Shown piece by piece: positions 1 through 5,283 of a stretch of DNA of 5,283 nt (positions are counted from its first letter, which is position 1; every line of letters begins with the position of its first letter). Source of the stretch: Sulfurimonas sp. (GTDB lineage: Bacteria > Campylobacterota > Campylobacteria > Campylobacterales > Sulfurimonadaceae); assembly GCA_027083475.1 (NCBI GenBank), contig JALWON010000210.1:1-5283 (forward strand), written 5' to 3'. A model generated the notes under the pieces. That model was not told where the DNA came from. It ran no database searches and saw only the letters and a list, made by a program, of their open reading frames with translations. The position numbers and the translations under genes are program-made.

Positions 1-1
1 T

Positions 2-103
2 CTAGCCCTTTTTGATAAGGTCTCTCTGTTTGTGGATGGGAATTATAGAGAAGTGTTGCTTAGAAATTGCTTAATGTTTGGAAAGTTTTTTGGAAGTTTT
101 TGA
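2..103 (+). CDS. Possible C-terminal end of an unidentified protein (partial, 5' end outside window)
   Basis: An open frame runs in from the left edge and stops at TGA 101-103, giving 33 residues that begin LALFDKVSLFVDGNYREV and end FGKFFGSF. The other two plus-strand frames carry early stops. It lies just outside the minus-strand gene string and would converge on mnmA, with about 60 bases between the two stop codons. The mix of alternating hydrophobic and charged residues is compatible with a real protein tail. Thirty-three codons in AT-rich DNA can stay open by chance, however, and I do not recognise the family. I considered the end of a glycyl-tRNA synthetase beta chain because of a loose R..LLRN-like pattern, but the match is too weak to name it. 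Confidence 0.42.
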   Translation, partial: LALFDKVSLFVDGNYREVLLRNCLMFGKFFGSF

Positions 104-164
104 ATTCTTTTTATTGGTGTTTATTTTCGTATATTTTACATACTCTTAAAATGACAAAAAGTAG
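104..164. other. Short AT-rich convergent intergenic gap, no clear terminator
   Basis: This spacer separates the stop of the plus-strand frame from the stop of mnmA. It is very AT-rich. The only foldable element I see is an imperfect pairing of TTATTTT (121-127) with AAAATGA (148-154), around an inner GTAT/ATAC pair (129-132 with 140-143). Such a hairpin has almost no GC in its stem and no clean U-tract. I therefore do not call it an intrinsic terminator for either side, although transcription of both genes would be expected to end near here. Confidence 0.5.
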
Positions 165-1199
165 TTATACTTCTGCTATCCATCCACCACCAATTAATTT
201 ATTTTCATCATAAAATACTGCAGCTTGTCCAACAGCGACACCAAAAACACTCTCAAGTAGCGTCACTTTCGCTCTTTCTCCTTCAATAGTAACTTTACAT
301 GGAACTGCTTTTGTTCTGTAGCGTAACTTCACAGTTGTTTCAAACTCTTTTGCATCACTAAACATATTTAATTTTTCTAACACAACATAATTACAAGCTA
401 ATTCCTCTTTTTTTCCAACTACAATCTGATTTTTTTGGGGATTTATACTAAGAACAAAATGCGGATCATGTGCACCATGAACAGTAAAGCCTTTGCGTTT
501 TCCAATTGTATAATGCATATACCCCTTATGAGTACCTATAACATTGCCATTTTTATCTAAAACTTCCCCTGGATTATCAACCTGAACATGCTCCTTTAAC
601 AAATCTGTATAAGTTGTTTCAACAAAACATATTTCACTTGATTCAGCTTGAGAGGCAAAAGATTCCAATCCGCTGACGGATGCAGCTACTTTTTTAATAT
701 CACTTTTATGTCTTTCACCCAAAGGAAACTTTAATCTTGGCAGAATTTCTTTATTGACATAAAATAAAAAGTAACTTTGATCTTTTGTATCATCTTCTGC
801 TTGATAAAAATAGTGCCCATCTGTTTTGATATAGTGTCCAGTTGCCAAATAATCTGCACCGATTTTATCTGCAAAATCAATCATTTCTCCAAACTTCATA
901 GTTCTATTACACAAAGCACATGGATTTGGAGTTTTTCCCGCTTCGTATGTATCTATAAATGGCTGAAAAACTTCTTTTTTAAAATTATCTTGCAAATCAA
1001 GCACATGCAATTTTACACCTAATTTATCAGCAGCTTTTTGTGCACGGGCTTGATGGATTTCATGATACCCAGGTTTTGAATGGAGTTTCATATATAAACC
1101 TTCTACTTCATACCCTTCTTCTTGCAATAACAATGTAGATACTGTTGAATCTACACCCCCACTCATACCAATTAATACTTTTTTCTTCTGCAATTTCAT
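165..1199 (-). CDS. mnmA: tRNA-specific 2-thiouridylase MnmA
   Basis: MnmA adenylates and then sulfurates uridine 34 in the anticodon of tRNA-Lys, -Glu and -Gln, giving the 2-thio part of mnm5s2U in the cytoplasm. The 344-residue product starts with an ATP-binding PP-loop, SGGVDS at 13-18. It has the Cys motif NPCALCN at 92-98, the tRNA/ATP-site motif DQSYFL at 140-145, the second catalytic Cys in SSEICFV (Cys191), and GKRKG at 233-237 leading into the C-terminal beta-barrel domains. Length is close to, slightly below, the usual 350-370. Cys97 corresponds to E. coli Cys102, and Cys94 occupies the position of E. coli Asp99. The ATG overlaps the upstream gene's stop as ATGA. The only SD-like stretch, AAAGG at 1201-1205, is just 1 nt away, so initiation probably depends on coupling. 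Later Met12 would cut into the PP-loop strand and is excluded. Confidence 0.97.
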   Translation of the reverse strand: MKLQKKKVLIGMSGGVDSTVSTLLLQEEGYEVEGLYMKLHSKPGYHEIHQARAQKAADKLGVKLHVLDLQDNFKKEVFQPFIDTYEAGKTPNPCALCNRTMKFGEMIDFADKIGADYLATGHYIKTDGHYFYQAEDDTKDQSYFLFYVNKEILPRLKFPLGERHKSDIKKVAASVSGLESFASQAESSEICFVETTYTDLLKEHVQVDNPGEVLDKNGNVIGTHKGYMHYTIGKRKGFTVHGAHDPHFVLSINPQKNQIVVGKKEELACNYVVLEKLNMFSDAKEFETTVKLRYRTKAVPCKVTIEGERAKVTLLESVFGVAVGQAAVFYDENKLIGGGWIAEV

Positions 1200-1939
1200 A
1201 CCTTTAAACGAGACAATGATTTATAATAGCTTGATTCTTTCAAACCAACATCTTCGAGAACTTGTATTTGTGTTTGTAAAGATTTTTCTATTTCCTCACA
1301 AATATACTCTAAATCATCTGTTAAATTTATCATTTTTACATCTTCTGCATCAATCATACCATCACGTAGTAATCTCTCCTCAATAAACGTAATGAGAGGC
1401 TGATAAAACTCAACACCAACAACAAAAATTTTCACACCTGTCACTTTTCTTGTCTGCACTAAGGTAAGTGCTTCAAAAAGTTCATCTAATGTTCCAAATC
1501 CGCCAGGAAAGATAACATATGCCATTGAATATTTTACTAACATCACCTTACGTGAAAAAAAATACTCGAATCGTAACTCTTTACTTGTATAAGGGTTAAT
1601 CACTTGTTCAGAAGGTAAATCAATATTGAGTCCTACAGATTCAACATTCGCATTGGTTTGAGCCCCACGATTTGCTGCTTCCATAATACCTGGACCACCA
1701 CCAGACATAATGTTAAAGCCTTTTTGTGCGAGCATAGAAGCTAAGGTTTGTGCTTTTTGATAATACATATTATCTTCTGATGTTCTTGCACTTCCAAAGA
1801 TTGTGACGGTTGGTCCTAAATCTCCAAGCTCATCAAAACCTTTCACAAAATCGGCAATTATTTTAAAAACACTCCAAACATCAGCAGACTTTATATCTTT
1901 AATATACTTTTTTGTTAAAGTGGTATCTCTCTTTTTCAT
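1196..1939 (-). CDS. LOG/TIGR00730-family Rossmann-fold protein (probable nucleoside 5'-monophosphate phosphoribohydrolase)
   Basis: The 247-residue product belongs to the LOG (formerly 'lysine decarboxylase-like') family. Characterised members cleave the N-glycosidic bond of cytokinin or purine nucleoside monophosphates, releasing base and ribose 5-phosphate. Visible signatures are TVTIFGSAR at 44-52 (first Rossmann strand), SGGGPGIMEAANRGA at 79-93, the Arg-Lys pair R130-K131 in FFSRKVMLVKYS, and the defining PGGFGTLDE at 145-153 with Glu153. Compared with minimal LOGs of about 180-195 residues it has an extra N-terminal helix-rich 40 residues and a C-terminal tail after about 220. The ATG lies 1 nt after the fliY stop and has its own SD-like AAAGGG (1945-1950) 5 nt upstream. 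The stop overlaps mnmA. The old lysine decarboxylase label should not be used. The true substrate here is unknown. Confidence 0.9.
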   Translation of the reverse strand: MKKRDTTLTKKYIKDIKSADVWSVFKIIADFVKGFDELGDLGPTVTIFGSARTSEDNMYYQKAQTLASMLAQKGFNIMSGGGPGIMEAANRGAQTNANVESVGLNIDLPSEQVINPYTSKELRFEYFFSRKVMLVKYSMAYVIFPGGFGTLDELFEALTLVQTRKVTGVKIFVVGVEFYQPLITFIEERLLRDGMIDAEDVKMINLTDDLEYICEEIEKSLQTQIQVLEDVGLKESSYYKSLSRLKV

Positions 1940-1940
1940 T

Positions 1941-2813
1941 TCAACCCTTTAACTGTGTTAATCGCTCTTTTTTCGTACCTATAGAAGTGATTTGCACACC
2001 AAAATTCCCATCTACTATCACAACTTCACCTTGCGCTATCACATGATTGTCTACTAAAATTTCCAAAGGATCATTTGCAAGTTGATTAAGCTCAATAACA
2101 GAACCAATATCCATATTGAGAACATCCTTGAGTAACATTTTTTTCTTTCCAATACGCACTTTTACTGGAAGTTTTACATCCATAATTAAAGAAATGTTAT
2201 TCATCTCTTCTGCTGATAAATTCACACCTTCACTTTGATTACAGTTCTCTTCTTGTACGAAAGAGTCTTCTTCTATACTACTTGTATCTACGGTATCTGT
2301 GTTGGGTGACAAAGCATTTTTTAAACTTTGATCGATGATAAACATTAATGATGCCCCAACACTCCCTAAGGTAAAACCATACACATACATTGTACTATAA
2401 TCTTCAAGACTTACCTCATCACCATCTGAAATAAGTTCAATATTTGTCACACTAAAAGATAAAACAGGTAGCTCTTTTTGTGCAGAAAGTGTATTTCCTA
2501 TAGCACCAAAGACATTTGAAATAATCTCTTTTCCTGCATCTAAATCATCTTCGCTCACATCTTCTCGATCACTTGCCTCTTCACCCATCATCATATCTGA
2601 TAAAGATGCTACAAGATTTGGAGGCAATGCAACCATGGCTGTTGCATCGGCATCCCCTGATACTGCTATTTTTATAAGAACAATCGGTGGTATAATGTTA
2701 GAGATAATACTCAATTCTTGCTCTTCTTTGAGCTCAAGTGTTGGGGCTTCTCCTACTAATGCTTCAATCGTACCTACTGTCTCTTTTTGAAATAATTCCA
2801 TAAAAGCACTCAT
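1941..2813 (-). CDS. fliY: Flagellar motor switch protein FliY (CheC-like domain plus FliN/SpoA domain)
   Basis: FliY is a cytoplasmic C-ring component that joins FliM in setting rotation direction and in flagellar export. The 290 residues divide into a CheC/FliY-like domain (about 1-165), an acidic, Ser/Thr/Asn-rich linker (about 166-203) and a SpoA/FliN domain (about 205-285). The FliN domain is textbook: LPVKVRIGKKKMLLKDVL at 215-232, GSVIELNQLANDPLEILV at 237-254, then ARGEVV-like AQGEVVIVDGNFGVQIT. Length fits the epsilonproteobacterial FliY (about 280-290). The CheC active-site helix reads KEIISNVFGAIGN around Glu96; Asn sits one place later (Asn100) than in the canonical ExxN arrangement. 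No N-terminal CheY-binding peptide like that of FliM is present. The start is fixed by AGGAG (2820-2824) 6 nt before the ATG, 3 nt after the fliM stop. Confidence 0.95.
   Translation of the reverse strand: MSAFMELFQKETVGTIEALVGEAPTLELKEEQELSIISNIIPPIVLIKIAVSGDADATAMVALPPNLVASLSDMMMGEEASDREDVSEDDLDAGKEIISNVFGAIGNTLSAQKELPVLSFSVTNIELISDGDEVSLEDYSTMYVYGFTLGSVGASLMFIIDQSLKNALSPNTDTVDTSSIEEDSFVQEENCNQSEGVNLSAEEMNNISLIMDVKLPVKVRIGKKKMLLKDVLNMDIGSVIELNQLANDPLEILVDNHVIAQGEVVIVDGNFGVQITSIGTKKERLTQLKG
1945..1950 (-). promoter_or_regulatory. Shine-Dalgarno-like site of the LOG-family gene inside the end of fliY
   Basis: AAAGGG on the minus strand lies 5 nt before the ATG and within the last fliY codons. 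It is a moderate match and supports the ATG at 1937-1939. Confidence 0.6.
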
Positions 2814-2816
2814 ATT

Positions 2817-3908
2817 TTACTCCTCATCATCACTCTCTTCTCCATCATGTATAATCTCATGGACACCTGATATTTTTTCATGTCTTTGTTTTTCAAAACT
2901 CTCTAGTGCACGTTTTACTGCATCTTTTTCTGTCTGAATCACTTCTGTGATTTGTATAGATTTTCTAAAACGACGCAGCCCGATTTCACCTCTAAAACGT
3001 TCTTTAGAATCTACACTCACAGTGACGATGTCATTTGCAGCACTTGGAAGCCTTAAAACATCACCAACCTGTAAACTTAAAATCTCAGACATTCTTAAAT
3101 CTGTTTTGCCTAAACTTGCTTCAACACTTACCTGTGCCCCACCAAGAAGCACCTGCAACTCAGTATTTCTACTTTTTTTAGAACTTGTTTCATTCAACAT
3201 CAAATCACGAGAAGCAAGTTTTGGTAAAATAGGTTCAAGTGCAATTACAGGATAACAAATATTCATCATCCCAGAACTATGCCCAATGATAATCTCCATA
3301 ACAACCATCACAACAATCTCATTTTGGGCAACAATCTGCACAACATTAGGGCTTGATTCTTTGGACTCTACAATAGGGTAAACCTCCATAACCGGTCCCC
3401 ATGCCTCTTTTAAAGTACTCATCATAACACGCAGAATTGTTTCAAAAAGGCTGAGCTCTATGTCTGAAAATTCGCGTGAAGCATCAAAAGGTTCTCCCTT
3501 CCCTCCTAAGAGCCTATCTAACATAGGAAATGCAATGGAAGGATTAATCTCAATAACACCACTCCCCTCTAAAGGCTTCACAGAAAAAACATTAAAAGAT
3601 GTCGGGTTTGGCAGTGACATTAAAAACTCACCATAGGTCATCTGATCAACAGAATGCAGTTGTATCTCAACAATAGAACGCATGATAGCAGAAATTTGCG
3701 ATGCTAAACTTCTTGCCATTTTATCATGCACACCACGAAAGGCACGGAGTTGCTCTTTTGAAACCCTGTTTGGTCGTTTAAAGTCGTAAAGTGTAACTTG
3801 TCGTTGTGGCAGTAAATTCTCTTCACTTCCTTCAAGGACATCATCACCTTCATCTTCAACAACATCTAAAAGGGCATCAATCTCTTCTTGTGAAAGTATG
3901 TCTGCCAT
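2817..3908 (-). CDS. fliM: Flagellar motor switch protein FliM
   Basis: FliM links the rotor protein FliG to the FliN/FliY ring and receives CheY-P to change rotation direction. The 363 residues begin with the CheY-P-binding peptide LSQEEIDALL at 5-14, followed by an acidic linker (about 15-31). The middle CheC-like domain (about 45-230) contains GGKGEP at 135-140, the conserved GGxG loop that contacts FliG, followed by REFSDIELSLFE at 145-156. The C-terminal SpoA domain is at about 250-325 (VLLGGAQVSVEASLGKTDLRM, GDVLRLP). A charged tail of about 40 residues ends in a run of Asp/Glu (GEESDDEE). Length is normal to slightly long. The ATG follows the fliA stop by 1 nt and is preceded by AGGAG (3915-3919) at 6 nt. 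Confidence 0.97.
   Translation of the reverse strand: MADILSQEEIDALLDVVEDEGDDVLEGSEENLLPQRQVTLYDFKRPNRVSKEQLRAFRGVHDKMARSLASQISAIMRSIVEIQLHSVDQMTYGEFLMSLPNPTSFNVFSVKPLEGSGVIEINPSIAFPMLDRLLGGKGEPFDASREFSDIELSLFETILRVMMSTLKEAWGPVMEVYPIVESKESSPNVVQIVAQNEIVVMVVMEIIIGHSSGMMNICYPVIALEPILPKLASRDLMLNETSSKKSRNTELQVLLGGAQVSVEASLGKTDLRMSEILSLQVGDVLRLPSAANDIVTVSVDSKERFRGEIGLRRFRKSIQITEVIQTEKDAVKRALESFEKQRHEKISGVHEIIHDGEESDDEE
2820..2824 (-). promoter_or_regulatory. Shine-Dalgarno site of fliY inside the end of fliM
   Basis: AGGAG on the minus strand, 6 nt before the fliY ATG, lies within the last codons of fliM. This gives fliY its own ribosome entry even though the genes are only 3 nt apart. Confidence 0.75.
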
Positions 3909-3909
3909 C

Positions 3910-4596
3910 TTATGCTCCTATACTCTCTTTAATTTTTACAATAACAGATTTATGAATCTGCGATATTCTTGATTCTGTGATGTTTAAAATCTCACTAATC
4001 TCTTTTAAGGTAAGTTCTTCAAAATAGTAAAGCTGAATAATCATCTGTTCTCTCTCTTTATACCCTGAAAGTACCTTTTTAATCACTGCAATTAATTGTT
4101 CTTTTTCTATAGTTGCTAAAGCTGCTCCCTCATCCCCAACTTGCAGCTGTTCACTCAGAGGCATGACAGTATAAATCGTTGAAGCAATTCGTGCATCATG
4201 CACTTTTTCAACACTTTCATCTAAAATTTCTGCAAGTTCTTCATCACTTGGCTCGTTGTCATGTGTAAGCAAATACTCCTCTACCGTAAAATTAATTGCT
4301 TTCACCAACTTTCGACTTGCACGTGAGAGTACATCTAAACTTCTCAGATAATCAAGCATTGCCCCATAGACTCTTTTCTTTGCATAGCCCCAAAAAGAGT
4401 CATTTAAAGATTCATCATATCTTCTTGCAAGTTTAATAAGCTCTTCTGTGCCAATCGCTGAAAGATCTAAAAAGTCCACAGAACTCGGCAGTCGCTCTTT
4501 TAATCGAAATGCCATTGCTTTGACAGCGGGTAAATACTGTAAGGCTAATTCGTCCTCTTTATGTTTAAGATCTTGAGCATATGCATTTGTCATCAT
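3910..4596 (-). CDS. fliA: Flagellar RNA polymerase sigma factor FliA (sigma-28)
   Basis: FliA directs RNA polymerase to late flagellar promoters, such as flagellin genes, and is normally held by the anti-sigma factor FlgM until the hook is complete. The 228 residues show sigma region 2 (about 12-90), ending in AKKRVYGAMLDYLRSLD (72-88), the region 2.3/2.4 signature of sigma-28 proteins that melts and reads the -10 element. Region 3 follows with SRASRKLVKAI. Region 4 (about 165-225) contains the helix-turn-helix LTLKEISEILNITESRISQIH at 196-216, split here as LTLKEISEIL and NITESRISQIH. Length is typical (about 230-240). The gene begins with ATGATG, and the first ATG overlaps the previous stop as TAATG. 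No good SD lies upstream, so translation is probably coupled. Either Met could be the true start. Confidence 0.96.
   Translation of the reverse strand: MMTNAYAQDLKHKEDELALQYLPAVKAMAFRLKERLPSSVDFLDLSAIGTEELIKLARRYDESLNDSFWGYAKKRVYGAMLDYLRSLDVLSRASRKLVKAINFTVEEYLLTHDNEPSDEELAEILDESVEKVHDARIASTIYTVMPLSEQLQVGDEGAALATIEKEQLIAVIKKVLSGYKEREQMIIQLYYFEELTLKEISEILNITESRISQIHKSVIVKIKESIGA
3915..3919 (-). promoter_or_regulatory. Shine-Dalgarno site of fliM inside the end of fliA
   Basis: AGGAG on the minus strand, 6 nt before the fliM ATG, overlaps the final codons of fliA. It confirms the chosen fliM start. Confidence 0.75.
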
Positions 4597-4928
4597 TATG
4601 CCAATCCACGAGACTCTTCAGAGTTCATTTTCGCTGCCATGTCTGTAATTTTTACAGCAGAATCAATAAGCTTTTCACGCTTATTAATCTCTTTGACAAA
4701 CATATCAAGCTCTTTTTCATGCTGCTCTTTTGGAAAAAAAGCTGATTTTACACTCATGGTTCTGTAATACATAGCTATAATGATATGAGAAAAAAGATAA
4801 AAAAATGTCGTGATAAAAAAAGTGTATACCAATAAGCCTTGGGCATCAAAAGATTTTAAAATGCCAAAAACTATACCAACAAAAAATCCCTGCACAGTAA
4901 AGAAATATACAAAATTTTCACCTAACAT
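4596..4928 (-). CDS. Small two-helix membrane protein between flhG and fliA, function unknown
   Basis: From the ATG at 4926-4928 the product is 110 residues. Two hydrophobic helices are visible, about residues 6-24 (FVYFFTVQGFFVGIVFGIL) and 32-55 (rich in Phe, Ile, Tyr). They are separated by a short KSFDAQG turn and followed by Arg56 and Lys61. By the positive-inside rule this suggests both ends lie in the cytoplasm. The remaining about 50 residues are charged and helix-prone (KEQHEKELDMFVKEINKREK), possibly a short coiled coil. Campylobacter carries a comparable small membrane protein at this position (I recall Cj0062c). The open frame can be extended to a TTG at 4949. I prefer the internal ATG because it has a strong GGAGG (4933-4937) 4 nt upstream, while the TTG has none. 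Position suggests a flagellar role, but none is shown by the sequence. Confidence 0.85.
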   Translation of the reverse strand: MLGENFVYFFTVQGFFVGIVFGILKSFDAQGLLVYTFFITTFFYLFSHIIIAMYYRTMSVKSAFFPKEQHEKELDMFVKEINKREKLIDSAVKITDMAAKMNSEESRGLA

Positions 4929-4932
4929 ACAG

Positions 4933-4937
4933 CCTCC
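4933..4937 (-). promoter_or_regulatory. Shine-Dalgarno site deciding the start of the small membrane protein
   Basis: GGAGG on the minus strand ends 4 nt before the ATG at 4926-4928. It is the best ribosome-binding match near this gene. It supports the shorter 110-residue product over one starting at the upstream TTG (4947-4949), since the site would otherwise lie within the coding sequence. Confidence 0.75.
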
Positions 4938-4956
4938 ATGCAAATACAAACAAACA

Positions 4957-5283
4957 TTAAAAATGTTCTATCAATCTTTTAAATAGCCCTGAAAGACCAC
5001 TCTCATTTGAAGAAACTAGCATATCTCGTTCCAATTTAGACATTATAATTTTCACAATATTCTCTACATCTTTATAGACTTGCGAATTTGGATAGAGTGT
5101 ACTAAAAAGTGCCCGTTGCTTCACCGAAGAAGATACTTTTATATCTGCATTTATTTTTCCATACAATTTTAAATCTAATTTACTTTTGATATTTGCTTTA
5201 GCCACTTTTTTAATTTTTTCAAAAACACCGTTCGCCTCTTTTTCACTTTTCACTTGGTTCATAATCACACCAATATCACTTCG
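4957..5283 (-). CDS. flhG: MinD/ParA-like flagellar number regulator FlhG, C-terminal part (start outside window)
   Basis: The frame is open to the window edge and gives the last 108 residues of a longer protein; the ATG or GTG codons inside (5262, 5268) are internal. The first residues, RSDIGVIMNQVKSEKEANGVFEKI, split here as RSDIGVIMNQ and VKSEKEANGVFEKI, match the MinD/FlhG stretch where the strand and N-x-V motif follow the ATPase core and help hold the adenine. Next comes YGKINADIKVSSSVKQR, resembling the MinD segment after the core ('P.D..v..A...'). The protein ends with an amphipathic GLSGLFKRLIEHF. FlhG, with the GTPase FlhF, sets the number and place of polar flagella; in Campylobacter it precedes fliA, as here. 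The Walker motifs lie outside the window, so the assignment rests on this tail and on gene order. Confidence 0.85.
   Translation of the reverse strand, partial: RSDIGVIMNQVKSEKEANGVFEKIKKVAKANIKSKLDLKLYGKINADIKVSSSVKQRALFSTLYPNSQVYKDVENIVKIIMSKLERDMLVSSNESGLSGLFKRLIEHF
4960..5001 (-). other. Predicted membrane-targeting amphipathic helix at the FlhG C-terminus
   Basis: The last 14 residues, SGLSGLFKRLIEHF, place Leu, Leu/Phe, Leu/Ile and Phe at intervals of 3-4, with Lys, Arg, Glu and His on the other face. This resembles the C-terminal membrane-targeting helix of MinD (ending in a KGFLKRLF-like pattern). In MinD-type ATPases such a tail binds the membrane in the ATP-bound dimer. The role here is inferred from the pattern alone. 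Confidence 0.5.

Noticed and set aside
79..101. Tandem-like GGAAAGTTTTTT / GGAAGTTTTT repeat
   Set aside because: Two short imperfect copies in AT-rich DNA, explained by Gly-Lys-Phe-Phe / Gly-Ser-Phe codons if the frame is coding; chance is sufficient.
121..154. Imperfect AT-only hairpin between the two converging stops as a terminator
   Set aside because: The stem has almost no GC pairs, includes a wobble and a bulge, and lacks a U-tract in either direction.
777..1022. Plus-strand open frame of 81 codons
   Set aside because: It lies wholly opposite mnmA, is rich in Ile, Phe and Cys as expected from the antisense of an AT-rich gene, and has no domain or SD support.
2947..3255. Plus-strand open frame of 102 codons
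   Set aside because: It is antisense to the well-conserved FliM C-terminal domain; the Ser/Leu/Thr-rich product looks like a shadow.
4588..4604. Sigma-54-like TTGGCA box before fliA (minus strand)
   Set aside because: Only the -24-like half is present; no GC-containing -12 half follows at the right distance, and it sits across the gene junction.
4561..4767. Plus-strand open frame of 68 codons
   Set aside because: It is antisense across the fliA start and the small membrane protein; no independent sign of coding.
1..5283. Mobile element, CRISPR array, tRNA/rRNA, riboswitch or novel defence island
   Set aside because: The window is almost fully filled with conserved flagellar and housekeeping genes in one direction; no transposase, regular repeats, cloverleaf or long leader is visible.

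Overview
The window reads as chromosomal DNA of a flagellated Campylobacterota (Epsilonproteobacteria) member, most likely a Sulfurimonas-like or related lineage. The grounds are the AT-rich sequence, the very tight gene packing and the gene order flhG - small membrane protein - fliA - fliM - fliY. That order is the one I know from Campylobacter and relatives. The genus is an inference; the class is fairly secure.

Layout: all but the left edge is one minus-strand gene string, read from right to left. It starts with the C-terminal part of FlhG (cut by the window edge at 5283). Then come a two-helix membrane protein of unknown function, the flagellar sigma factor FliA (sigma-28), the motor-switch proteins FliM and FliY, a LOG/TIGR00730-family nucleotide phosphoribohydrolase-like protein, and the tRNA 2-thiouridylase MnmA. 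Going downstream, the junctions are 28 nt, a 1-nt overlap (TAATG), 1 nt, 3 nt, 1 nt and a 4-nt overlap (ATGA). No internal promoter or terminator is evident, so a single polycistronic transcript with translational coupling is the simplest reading. At the left edge (2-103) a plus-strand open frame ends and converges on mnmA. It is probably the tail of another gene, which I cannot identify.

How the genes work together: FlhG, an MinD-like ATPase, controls flagellar number and placement. FliA switches on late flagellar genes. FliM and FliY form the cytoplasmic switch (C-ring), with FliM carrying the CheY-P binding peptide and FliY a CheC-like domain plus a FliN domain. LOG and MnmA are housekeeping enzymes (nucleotide and tRNA metabolism) that appear to ride on the 3' end of the flagellar operon.

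I see no mobile element, CRISPR array, RNA gene or clearly new defence-like system. The least explained items are the small membrane protein between flhG and fliA, the altered phosphatase motif in FliY, and the unidentified converging frame at the left edge.
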